NCBI RefSeq assembly: GCF_003315795.1
Contig: NZ_QMEY01000001.1
Location: 496,001-560,000 of the forward strand
DNA: 64,000 nt
Direction: 5' to 3'
DNA from: Spongiactinospora rosea
Lineage (GTDB): Bacteria; Actinomycetota; Actinomycetes; Streptosporangiales; Streptosporangiaceae
Shown here: one piece after another, positions 24,006 through 31,552 of the stretch
Layout of the letters: each line of letters opens with the position of its first letter
How positions within the stretch are numbered: the first letter of the stretch is position 1
The notes under the pieces: generated by a model
Database searches by the model: none
Seen by the model: the letters and a program-made list of their open reading frames with translations, nothing else
Told to the model about the DNA's origin: nothing
Program-made: the position numbers and the translations under genes

Positions 24006-24331
24006 TGCGGCGTCTCCTTGTTGGGCGGTGTCTCCTCGGTGGCGAACGCCTCGTTGAGCACGCTGTGCGGGACGCCGTTGAAGTCGCTGGGGTCGCCCTG
24101 GTGCCCAGTTGCGCAGCGCCTCACGAGGGTGACCGCGGTCCTGTGGAGCCGATCGGCCCGGCGGCGGAGGTTGGTGTGCCGTGCCTCCGAAATGAAGATC
24201 ACGGCCAGCGCGGTGAGGAGCATCCACCATCGCCAGTCTGTATGGTCCAGAGTCCAGGCGGTGGCGACGATCGCGCCGATACCGGCCAGGTATAGGAGTA
24301 GGTCAAGGGCTCGCGCTCCACGTGTGGTCAT
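24002..24331 (-). CDS. Membrane protein of the leftward operon
   Basis: 109 residues. Two N-terminal membrane segments (LDLLLYLAGIGAIVATAWTL and WRWWMLLTALAVIFISEA) are followed by a soluble, charged C-terminal part (RRRADRLHRTAVTLVRRCAT). Start ATG 24331 overlaps the previous stop (ATGA). Small two-span proteins of this kind in prophages may act in exclusion or as antiholins; no specific evidence here. Confidence 0.6.
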   Translation of the reverse strand: MTTRGARALDLLLYLAGIGAIVATAWTLDHTDWRWWMLLTALAVIFISEARHTNLRRRADRLHRTAVTLVRRCATGHQGDPSDFNGVPHSVLNEAFATEETPPNKETPQ

Positions 24332-24534
24332 GCTGTCTCCCTGCTTTGTGTCTGAGCGGCGCGCTCGCGCCGGTAGAGGGCCGTGCCAACGATGGCCAGC
24401 GCAGTGCCGACCGCCATCGTGGCGCCATTCGTGGTCATATTGGTCCCGCGGGCCAGATCGGCGGCGGCGAGCGCCACGCCCAAGAGCGCCGACAGACAGC
24501 CTGCGAACAGCAGGTACGACACGAGCCTGTCCAT
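24328..24534 (-). CDS. Small two-span membrane protein
   Basis: 68 residues with membrane segments at ~5-25 (VSYLLFAGCLSALLGVALAA) and ~38-56 (GATMAVGTALAIVGTALY), ending in a charged tail. ATG 24534 overlaps the preceding stop by one base (TGATG). It pairs with the next membrane gene; both could form one complex. Function unknown. Confidence 0.6.
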   Translation of the reverse strand: MDRLVSYLLFAGCLSALLGVALAAADLARGTNMTTNGATMAVGTALAIVGTALYRRERAAQTQSRETA

Positions 24535-24917
24535 CAGCTCTCCCCTGCGGGGTGGATCACGCGCCCGTCACGGACCACCATGAGGGCGCCGGGGCCGGCC
24601 TCCATCCACGCCTCCATGATCGGGTCGTCGGGCATGCCGGGGGCGTAAGCTCCCGCTGCGTCGGCGTCCTGGGCGGTGTGCGCCAGGAGGAGCAGCTCCA
24701 CGCCGAACCTGCCGCCGGTCACGAGGTATGTCTCGCCCCATGCGGCGACGTCCAGGGCCTCGTAGTGGACGTGCAGGATGTCTCCGGCGCGGGCCGGGTA
24801 CCACGGCGCGGACGTGAGGGCCTCGTAGCCGTCCTTGATCGCGCCGAGCTCGCCGTCGATGTCGCGACGGCGCTTGGCATCATCTGCCCGTGCCAGCGGG
24901 CTTCGCTGATCGGTCAT
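24534..24917 (-). CDS. Hypothetical protein of the leftward operon
   Basis: 127 residues from ATG 24917, AAGGAGAC upstream. The centre contains GDILHVHYEALDVAAWGETY and FGVELLLLAHTAQDADAAG, a small alpha/beta fold. It reads like phage early-region proteins of unknown role. A gap of about 150 bp separates it from the upstream gene; that gap holds no convincing frame. Confidence 0.6.
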   Translation of the reverse strand: MTDQRSPLARADDAKRRRDIDGELGAIKDGYEALTSAPWYPARAGDILHVHYEALDVAAWGETYLVTGGRFGVELLLLAHTAQDADAAGAYAPGMPDDPIMEAWMEAGPGALMVVRDGRVIHPAGES

Positions 24918-25071
24918 CAGGGTCTCCTTGAGGAAAGGGCCGGACGGCGGTTGCCGCTCGGCCGGACGGTCAGGCGGCGAGACCGCCGCCGGTGTCGATC
25001 CGCGAGGAAGCGTGGCTCGCGTTGATCACTCGTACGACTCGCTGGATGGTGATGGTCGTCGGAGCGGGCGA

Positions 25072-25365
25072 TCACGCTGGCGGTAGTTCTCTGCGCGTAC
25101 GGCTTCGCGGGGCCATGCGGCGCGGCGGCGGGGGCGGATCGACGCGTTCCGCGGTGATGTGGATCGGCGATGGGGTTGCCCTTGGCGGGTAGTCGATGGC
25201 CAGGAGGGTGAACACTTGCCGCCCACCCCCTTCACGGTGACGCAGGCGGGTGACGGTGCCTACGGTGAGTCGCGGGTCGGCGGCGAGCAGTGGGAGCAAG
25301 ATGGAGAGGATGTGCTCCACATAATCGGGATCGTCGTCCATGATCCGAATCTGCGGCATGATCAA
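25072..25365 (-). CDS. Hypothetical protein of the leftward operon
   Basis: 97 residues from ATG 25365 (overlap ATGA with the upstream gene); ATG 25359 is equally possible. DDDPDYVEHILSILLPLLAA, then TVGTVTRLRHREGGGRQVFT and LLAIDYPP suggest a small alpha/beta domain. The last 30 residues are Pro/Arg-rich. Function unknown. Confidence 0.55.
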   Translation of the reverse strand: MIMPQIRIMDDDPDYVEHILSILLPLLAADPRLTVGTVTRLRHREGGGRQVFTLLAIDYPPRATPSPIHITAERVDPPPPPRRMAPRSRTRRELPPA

Positions 25366-25736
25366 CCCACCTTCCGCTCACGTACACCGGCCTCGACGAG
25401 GCGTACGCGGCGGCGCTCGCGTAGCGAGACCACCCCAAGCCGGGCGCGCTGTTCCTCCAACAGCGCCTTGCCCTTCGCCATGAGCTGGTGGACGGCCTGC
25501 TTGCTGACCCCGAGGATCCGGCCGATCTCGCCGATCGAGTAGTCGCCGCCTTCCCGTGCGGCCCGGCCCGCGCGGGCGATGGCCCGCAGCTTCGTCTCGC
25601 GCAGGGCCTCGGCGAGCTCGTCGATGTAGACGAGGTTGGCCGGGTCGGAGGCGGCGTGGTCCTCCATGCGCCTCAAGAAGCGGACGAGATTGGCGGCGAG
25701 TTCGGCGGGCTCGGTCACCCGGTCGCGGCGACTCAT
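25362..25736 (-). CDS. Helix-turn-helix protein, sigma-region-4-like
   Basis: 124 residues from ATG 25736. An N-terminal helical segment (ELAANLVRFLRRMEDHAASD) leads to LRETKLRAIARAGRAAREGG and then YSIGEIGRILGVSKQAVHQL, a clear helix-turn-helix of the sigma-70 region 4 / MerR-like kind ('IG.ILG.S..AV.Q'). The basic C-terminus (SLRERRRVRLVEAGVRERK) could contact DNA. As the only obvious DNA-binding protein in the leftward operon, it may control early transcription of the element. Confidence 0.7.
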   Translation of the reverse strand: MSRRDRVTEPAELAANLVRFLRRMEDHAASDPANLVYIDELAEALRETKLRAIARAGRAAREGGDYSIGEIGRILGVSKQAVHQLMAKGKALLEEQRARLGVVSLRERRRVRLVEAGVRERKVG

Positions 25737-26141
25737 GACGCAGTCCGGCCGTTGCGGACGACAGCGAGCAGCGCCGACGGGATGACCCAGCGGTCCCGCT
25801 TGAGCCGGGCCGCCGGGTTGCGGTCGCACACGTCGTCGGCGTTGATCCGCAGGCGAACGGTGAGGCCCGCGATATCACCGCGCACGCACAGCCGGGCACG
25901 CTCTACGCCGCGGACGAGCTCCATCCTCAGCTCGGGATCCCGCATGTGCGCGACCACATCCAGCGCCACCCGAAGCTGGTCGGTCGGCGGGATGAGGGGG
26001 CGCCCGTGGGGGCTGAAGTCGATCTCGATGGACCGCCACGGCAAAGGCGATGGACCGCCACGGCAAAGGCACCGCAGGGTTGGCGTCCAGCAGATCGGCC
26101 AGGGCCCGCAGCCCGGCGGTATAGGCGGTGCGTTCGGTCAC
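25733..26141 (-). pseudogene. Operon gene disrupted by a 22-bp tandem duplication
   Basis: The gene starts at GTG 26141 (GTGA overlap with the previous stop, GGGGAG upstream) and reads TERTAYTAGLRALADLLDAN, then PAVPLPWRSI. Here a 22-bp unit is present twice, shifting the frame; removing one copy restores a continuous frame of 128 residues continuing EIDFSPHGRPLIPPTDQLRV and ending at the stop that overlaps the next gene. The rest (LRINADDVCDRNPAARLKRD) has no recognised motif. The exact fit of both ends shows the intact form recently existed; it could also be an assembly or sequencing error. Confidence 0.7.
26027..26070. repeat. 22-bp perfect tandem duplication
   Basis: Two identical adjacent 22-bp units at 26027-26048 and 26049-26070 (unit starts GATGGACCGCCACGG). 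They lie inside the coding frame described for 25733-26141 and cause a frameshift. No other copy was noticed. Confidence 0.9.
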
Positions 26142-26452
26142 GATGTAACTCCCCGCTGTGTGACCGGCGCGGGCCGCTGATCGCAGCACTCTTCGACGAA
26201 GCGACCGTGCGCGCACATCGATACCGGGTGGCTGCCGTCGGGCTCCTGGTACTTGAGCAGGAGCCAAGCCCGGGTGCCCAGTTCCTCCGCGAGCGCGAAG
26301 TTGTGGTTGCGGCCGACCGGGATGGCGAAGCGCACCCTCCCGTCCGCGTCCGCGGGCACCGCGCTGATACCGTCGTGGTGGTCCGTGATGCCGTAGACGG
26401 CGTATCCCCGCGAGATGAACTGGGCGGCGATCTCGCCGCTGAACATGGCCAT
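26138..26452 (-). CDS. Hypothetical protein of the leftward operon
   Basis: 104 residues from ATG 26452 (ATG 26446 possible). It reads FSGEIAAQFISRGYAVYGIT and FAIPVGRNHNFALAEELGTR, then a Cys/His part (SMCAHGRFVEECCDQR). The beta-alpha pattern resembles small actinobacterial proteins with a regulatory fold, but no family was recognised. Coupled to both neighbours by overlapping codons. Confidence 0.6.
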   Translation of the reverse strand: MAMFSGEIAAQFISRGYAVYGITDHHDGISAVPADADGRVRFAIPVGRNHNFALAEELGTRAWLLLKYQEPDGSHPVSMCAHGRFVEECCDQRPAPVTQRGVTS

Positions 26453-26973
26453 CAGCGGACCACTCCGGCGTACCGCGCGCCGTACCTGCTGGCCACCACG
26501 CGCGCCACGTCCTCGATGCCGACTTCCGGCGGGATCTCGTCGGCGACCCCCCAGACCTTGCCGCGGCGGCCGTCATGGCACTCGACGATGCCGAACTGCC
26601 CGGCGGCCTCGGGTCGGCGGATCTTGCGGGCCGTGTCGGCGTCGATCGTCTCGACGATGATGCAGTGGCCGGTCAAGTCCGGTCGGCGCCTAGCGCGGGC
26701 CAGCGCGCGCATCCGCGCGCCCTTGTCGATACGGGCCAGCTCGCGGCGAGCCGTCTTGATCGGTCCGCCGAGCGCGTCGAGGACGGCGCGAGCCTCGCTG
26801 GCGAGGCCGGCCGTGTCGCCGCGTTCGGCGAAAGGCTGCCATTCGCCGTCGGCGGTGCGATGGTGGATGAGGTCGGTCATCGCGCTCACGACCGGCTGGA
26901 TGGCCTCGAAGACGTGGTCCCGGTCGCCAGGGCTGTAGTCGGTGGTGGCGATGGCAGTGGGGGACTTGCCCAT
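26452..26973 (-). CDS. First gene of the leftward operon, function unknown
   Basis: 173 residues from ATG 26973, seven bases after GAGAGG. The N-terminal half is helical (DHVFEAIQPVVSAMTDLIHH); LGGPIKTARRELARIDKGAR and MRALARARRRPDLTG are basic; the end (DADTARKIRRPEAAGQFGIV and EVGIEDVARVVASRYGARYA) suggests a second small domain. It starts only about 40 bp from the tadA junction, so its promoter lies at the very end of the element. No integrase or excisionase motif is present. Confidence 0.65.
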   Translation of the reverse strand: MGKSPTAIATTDYSPGDRDHVFEAIQPVVSAMTDLIHHRTADGEWQPFAERGDTAGLASEARAVLDALGGPIKTARRELARIDKGARMRALARARRRPDLTGHCIIVETIDADTARKIRRPEAAGQFGIVECHDGRRGKVWGVADEIPPEVGIEDVARVVASRYGARYAGVVR

Positions 26974-26989
26974 CGTCGGTCCTCTCAAA

Positions 26990-27040
26990 GGCTTGTGTTG
27001 GTGTTATCTAGTCATTGATTGACCTCCTTCAAGCCTTGAA
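26990..27040. other. Right junction of the prophage with tadA (putative attR)
   Basis: Left of about 27,010 the sequence is element DNA; right of it the frame TTG ATT GAC CTC CTT CAA encodes the conserved DLLQALNTGHEGG of Tad ATPases. A stop codon (TAG, 27009-27011) lies in frame just upstream, where intact TadA would continue, so homology to tadA stops here. The core cannot be fixed without the left end. The region also contains TTGTGTTGGTGTTATCTAGT, AT-richer than its surroundings and probably phage-derived. Confidence 0.6.
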
Positions 27041-29099
27041 CACAGGCCACGAGGGCGGCTGCGGCACCTTGCACGCCAACGCCGCCGCCGACGTGATGCC
27101 CCGCCTCGAAGCACTGGCCTGCGCGGCCGGACTCAGCCGTGAAGCCGTCCACAGCCAGGTCGCCGCCGCCCTCGACGTCGTCGTACACCTGGTACGCGAC
27201 CACGCCGGCGGGCGCCGCAGAGTGGCCGAAATCGGCCTGCTCAGCCGCCACCCCTCCGGCCTCGTCACAGTGGAGCCCGCCCTGACCTTCCCACCCGACG
27301 GCCGAGTCATCCCTGGCCCCAGCCTCCCCGCCCTCACCGACCGGCTCCCCACCGGCGCCCTCACAGACCTGCGCCCCTCGAACATCCGCTTCCCAGGGGC
27401 CGCCCCGGCGGCCCCGCGGCATCCGACAGACGACCGTATGAACCTAGGGCTTTGGGCAGCCGACCCTGCAGGTCCGCAGCCGCCAAAGGGTGATCCTGCA
27501 CGGCCGCGTTTCTCGAACGGGGATCCCAAGGTCCCGCGGCTCCGGCAGAGCGATCCCGCAGGCCTGCGGCGATCAGAGGAAGCTCCTCCGGAGCTCCGGC
27601 TCCCAGAGGGCGGTCCCGGGAGCCCTCCATCTCCGGTTACTGACCGTATGGGCCCATGGCTCCCATCTGATCTTGTGGGGGCGGGGTCTCTAGAGGGGGA
27701 TCCCAAGAGCCCGCAGCTTCGAGACGTTGATCGCATGAGCGGGGGGCTTCGGCAGGGTGATCCTGCAGGTCTGGGGCGATCAGAGGTAGCTGCTCCGGAG
27801 CTTCAGTTTGCGGAGGGCGGTCCCGAGGACTCCCGATTTCCGGTTGCTGCTCGTACGGCTCGGTGGCTTCCGGCTGGTGATTCTGCGTGGCCGGGGCCTT
27901 TAGAGGCAGATTCCAAGAGCCCGCAGCTTCGAGACGTTGATCGCATCAGCGGGGGGCTTCGGCAGGGTGATCCTCCACGCCTGCGGCCATCAGAGATCGC
28001 TCCTCCGTACGGCCAGCTTACGGAGGGCGGCCTTGCTGAGCGTACGAGTCCATGGCTTCGGGCTGGCGATCCTGCGGAGCCGGCGCTTTCGGAGCGCGAT
28101 TCGGCGAGGCCAGGAACCCTGGAGGGTGGTTCTCAGGACCCATGGTTTGCAGACGACGGTGATGGTCCGGGGTGCTCGAGGTTTCCGGAGGAAGATGACA
28201 GAAGTCCGTGGTTTCGGGCGAGTGATCTTTCGGATTCGCGATCTTCCGGGAGTGCTCCCGCGAGATCAGGGAAACCGGAGGGTAGCCCTCCAAGTCCGTG
28301 GTTTGCGGATAACGGTTCCCCGAACCCACGGCTTCAAGATGGAGATCCTTTCGGCTATCGGTTGCCAAAGGGGGGACCGGACGGCTCGCGGATTCTGGAG
28401 GGTGATTCTTCGAGTTTGCGATCTTCGGAGGCTGTTCCAGTGAGGTCAGAGGCACCGGAGAGCAGCGCTCTGAGTCCGTGGTTTGCGGTCGACGGCTGCT
28501 CGAACCCACGACTTCAAGATGGAGATCCTCCGGGGCTTCAGCTTCCCAAGGGCGGTCCCGGTGGCTCACCGCTTCTGGCCACTGATCGGACGAGTCCGTG
28601 GTTTCGGGCTGGCGATGCTGCGGAGCCGGGGCATTCAGAGGTTGATTCGGTGAGGCCGGGGGTTCTGGAAAGTGGTTCTCCGGTTCCGTGGCTTGTGGAT
28701 GACGATTGCCCGAGTCCACGGCTTCCAGACGGCGATCATATGAGCCCCGGGCTCCGACAGGATGATCCTCCGGGGCTGGGGTCTTCGGAAGGTGATTCGG
28801 CGAGGCCGAGGCTTCGGGAGAGTGGTCGGGCGAGTCCGCACTCGCCGGACGATGATCGTAAGAGCCCTGCGCTTCAGGAGGGCGAACCCGTAGGCGTACG
28901 GCTTGCAGACGTCGATTCCGCGCGCCTGCGTTTTCTGAAGCGTGATCGCACAGGCCCACAGTCATCAGAGGTCAACTACGCGGCCCCGCAGCTTCACGGC
29001 GACGTCTCCGCGTCGCGGCGTTCCCTGCGGGATGACCCCACACTGCGGCCGACAGCAGATGAACCCCCGCACCCGAACCCTCCGGAGGCGACCTCATGA
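27015..29099 (+). pseudogene. tadA: 3' part of tadA/cpaF pilus ATPase, cut by the prophage, with long repeat-rich tail
   Basis: Residues ~1-95 are the end of a CpaF/TadA secretion ATPase: LNTGHEGGCGTLHANAAADV contains the conserved GT-HAN arm, followed by MPRLEALACAAGLSREAVHS and the terminal beta-strands (RRRVAEIGLLSRHPSGLVTV). The Walker A and B parts would lie left of the prophage, outside this window. After residue ~95 come about 600 residues of Asp/Gly/Pro/Ser-rich imperfect repeats that ordinary TadA proteins lack. The frame stays open and overlaps tadB (ATGA), so the locus was a working operon before insertion. The remaining piece cannot hydrolyse ATP. Confidence 0.85.
27574..28600 (+). 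repeat. Degenerate in-frame tandem repeats in the tadA tail
   Basis: Units of 207-210 bp (69-70 codons) start at about 27,574, 27,781 and 27,991 (each beginning CAGAG at a SE-A codon group). Between 27,691-27,765 and 27,901-27,975 about 75 bp are nearly identical, including CCGCAGCTTCGAGACGTTGA. A second, ~150-bp periodicity runs from about 28,290 to 28,590 (shared CCACGGCTTCAAGATGGAGA-like segments). All preserve the reading frame. Confidence 0.8.
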
Positions 29100-30463
29100 G
29101 CGTCATGGCCATCGCCGCACTCGCCGCCCTGGCGGTGTGGATCTGGACCATGCCCGGCCCCGCCGCCGCCAGACTTTCCCGCCTCATCCCCGCCCGCCCT
29201 CCCCATTCACCTGATCCAGAAACCGCCACCCCTGATCCCGGCGGATTCCCGTCCCTCACTCCTCGACCGACGGTTTCCGGCACCCATGAATCCTTCACCG
29301 GCCGCCTATGGGGCAGCAGAGAGATGACCTCCACCCCCAGAACCCCCGCTTCTCCTGCACAGGGGCTGGTCACAGGCTCGGACGGGAGTTCTCCGCTCAA
29401 GGCGGCAGTGCCCCCATCTCGTGACCTCACCACGGCGCCGCTCGCTCAGACAGGCGGAGTTCCAGTCCCCACGCGGGCCGTTTCCATGGCGCTGCGCTCC
29501 CGCGCCGGCGCAGCGTCCCTCATTGGACCGCCCCCGCCGATCGGCCGCGCACCGGCCATAGATGCGTACAGGCATCCGATGGCGACTGCCGCACCCGACC
29601 CGCTCTTGTCCCTTGCCCGACGTCTGGCCATAGGTCTGCACGCCCGTGCGGATACGGCCCGAGCACCCAAGCCGGCCGTTTCCTCTGCTCGACAGTCGGC
29701 GACAGGACGGTACGGCCCTGCACACATGGGGCTCATCCCCAGACCCCCGGGTTCCGGTCCTGAACAGGCAGCCCCCTACGAGATCTCGATGGAGTCCGCA
29801 CGGGGTGATCCCGGCCTCCTGGGCGTGATCCGCCTCGTGATCCAGATCGGTGCACCGCTCATAGGGCGGCTGCCCTTCGCCGACCGTGTGGGACGGAGGT
29901 CGGCCCGAGCGAAGGCCACCGCGCTGTGGCACACGGCCTGTATCGAGTTATGCCACGGCCTCGGAGCCGAACTCGCGGCCGGACGCAACCCGGCCGAGGC
30001 CCTGTCCCGAGTGGTGGCATGGGTGCGGTTCCCGGAGCCTTCGGTGGCTCAGGCGCTGGACACGGCAGCGCGCAATGGCGGCGATGTCCCGGCGACCCTC
30101 CGGGCCGTCGCCCCAGAGGAGGGCGGCGCAGGTTTGCGCCGGCTCGCAGCGTGCTGGCAACTGAGTTCACGCGTCGGAGCGGGCTTGTCAGCCCTCATCG
30201 ATCGCGTGGAGACCGGGCTCCGGGCCGCGCAGGCGCATCGCCAGGACACAGCCGCCCAACTCGCAGGCCCGCGAGCCACGGCGCGCCTGCTGGCCGCTCT
30301 GCCGCTCCTGGGGCTGCTCTTGGCCACAGGTATGGGAATGAACCCCATCGGCTTTCTCTTCGGCGGCCCCATGGGTTTCGGCTGTCTCCTCGTCGGCCTG
30401 TCTCTGAATGCGTGCGGGCTCTGGTGGACCAACCGCCTCGTCGCTCGTGCCGAGCGCGCATGA
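29096..30463 (+). CDS. tadB: TadB-like pilus assembly membrane protein with a long linker
   Basis: 455 residues, ATG overlapping the tadA stop. One N-terminal span (MAIAALAALAVWIWTMPGPA), then ~185 residues of Pro/Thr/Ser/Arg-rich disorder, then a type II secretion F domain from ~residue 265: HTACIELCHGLGAELAAGRN, PAEALSRV, AARNGGDVPATLRAVA, LAACWQLSSRVGAGLSALID, and two C-terminal spans (LLAALPLLGLLLATGMGM; FGCLLVGLSLNACGLW). TadB and TadC form the inner membrane platform on which the Tad ATPase acts. Usual TadB proteins have ~280-310 residues; the extra length is the linker. Confidence 0.88.
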   Translation: MSVMAIAALAALAVWIWTMPGPAAARLSRLIPARPPHSPDPETATPDPGGFPSLTPRPTVSGTHESFTGRLWGSREMTSTPRTPASPAQGLVTGSDGSSPLKAAVPPSRDLTTAPLAQTGGVPVPTRAVSMALRSRAGAASLIGPPPPIGRAPAIDAYRHPMATAAPDPLLSLARRLAIGLHARADTARAPKPAVSSARQSATGRYGPAHMGLIPRPPGSGPEQAAPYEISMESARGDPGLLGVIRLVIQIGAPLIGRLPFADRVGRRSARAKATALWHTACIELCHGLGAELAAGRNPAEALSRVVAWVRFPEPSVAQALDTAARNGGDVPATLRAVAPEEGGAGLRRLAACWQLSSRVGAGLSALIDRVETGLRAAQAHRQDTAAQLAGPRATARLLAALPLLGLLLATGMGMNPIGFLFGGPMGFGCLLVGLSLNACGLWWTNRLVARAERA

Positions 30464-30952
30464 AGCGAGGCATCCCGCAGGCCTGTTGAATTCCGTGCCA
30501 CGCCAACCACACCACATTTTCCAATCCTGGCAATACATTCAGATCGTGTCCCACCGGGCGATGAAAGTGGAAATGTCTGAATCGCGCATCGCGCCGACCA
30601 ATCACTTCGGCCGCCGGGAAGCGCGACCCCTTCGGGGATGCGATTCACATCACCGAGAGCGGGTCGTGTGCGAGTACCCATAGCCTGGGCGGCCGATTCG
30701 GCGCGCTCGGCAGCATAAAGCCACTGCCTATTCTTCCGTGAGCATCGAATAGAGGAGTCGTCATGCGGAATTGGCGCCAGGGAGCGTCGTTTCTCCTGCC
30801 GCCGGCACTGGAAATCGGGCCACAGGCCGAGGAGGTTCGTTGGTAGACACGAATGTTCGCAAACCTCCGCCCTGAACCGGGCCCACAGGCAGCTGCCAAC
30901 GGAACTCTCCCCGTTCGGTCATCTAATCGGTGCGGGGCCAGATGGTGACGGC

Positions 30953-31018
30953 GAATCGCGTCCCGTGGAGCGTTGCAACTTTTCTAGCGGCGGGACCTGT
31001 GTGATATTCGGTTTGAAC
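30953..31018 (+). repeat. Dispersed ~75-bp repeat, copy 1
   Basis: Diverged copy: GAATCGCGTCCCGTGGAGCG, later CGGGACCTGTGTGATATTCG and GTTTGAAC. It matches the family pattern GATCGCGTCCTGCGGAGTGG ... GGCCGACCTGCGGGATATCC ... TTTGAACGT. Confidence 0.65.
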
Positions 31019-31175
31019 AATCCCGCCTGCACCACTCGGCAAGACACGATCTGATGGCGCTTTGCGAGGTGGTCTGAACTTCGCGCAGCGGCCTCGGATG
31101 TGACGGGCGTGCTTGCCGGTACCTCGGCACACGAAGCGGGCGAGCACTGTCGCAAAAATTCCACCATAAGGTGGG

Positions 31176-31250
31176 GATCGCGCCTCATGGGGTGGCGAAA
31201 CTCTCTCGCAGCCTAAGGGGGCCGACCTGCGTGATATCCAATTTGGACGT
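31176..31250 (+). repeat. Dispersed ~75-bp repeat, copy 2
   Basis: GATCGCGCCTCATGGGGTGG at the left and GGCCGACCTGCGTGATATCC followed by AATTTGGACGT at the right, the same order and spacing as the other copies. It lies about 160 bp from copy 1 in the same orientation. Confidence 0.7.
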
Positions 31251-31552
31251 TGCCATTTACATCGCCCGGCGGGACATAGCGAATCTGTATAGGCTCCATT
31301 CTTATGTCCAGGTGTGGAGTGCGTTCCAGTACATCTGCTTGACTAGTAATCGTGCCGCGACATCGGCTTCAGCCTAGGCTCGAAAATCCAATCCCTGACC
31401 TGCGCAACGCGACCGACTGGAGGTACTGGGGCGGTCACATCAAAAAAGGTCAGGGCGGCGGAGCGAAGTAGTTTCGGTATGAAATTTCCCTCTTCCAGGA
31501 CGTCACCTCTGACCTCTCCTGGAGTGACTTCTGCTGAAAGTGAGGTTGAACA

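Larger units (their letters stand above)
30464..31552. other. 1.1-kb gap between tadB and tadC without a convincing gene
   Basis: In related loci tadB and tadC are adjacent. Here the gap holds two copies of the dispersed ~75-bp repeat (listed separately) and weaker look-alikes near 30,545-30,580 and 31,380-31,490. Short frames on both strands lack protein-like composition and ribosome sites. GC is lower than in flanking genes around 31,200-31,500. The gap looks like inserted and decayed DNA. Confidence 0.7.

Noticed and set aside
24918..25071. A possible small leftward gene in the 150-bp gap of the edge operon
   Set aside because: Frames there are short, Arg-rich or broken by stops and lack a ribosome site.
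1..27010. Search for integrase, excisionase, terminase, portal and capsid genes
   Set aside because: None seen on either strand; they are presumed to lie left of the window.
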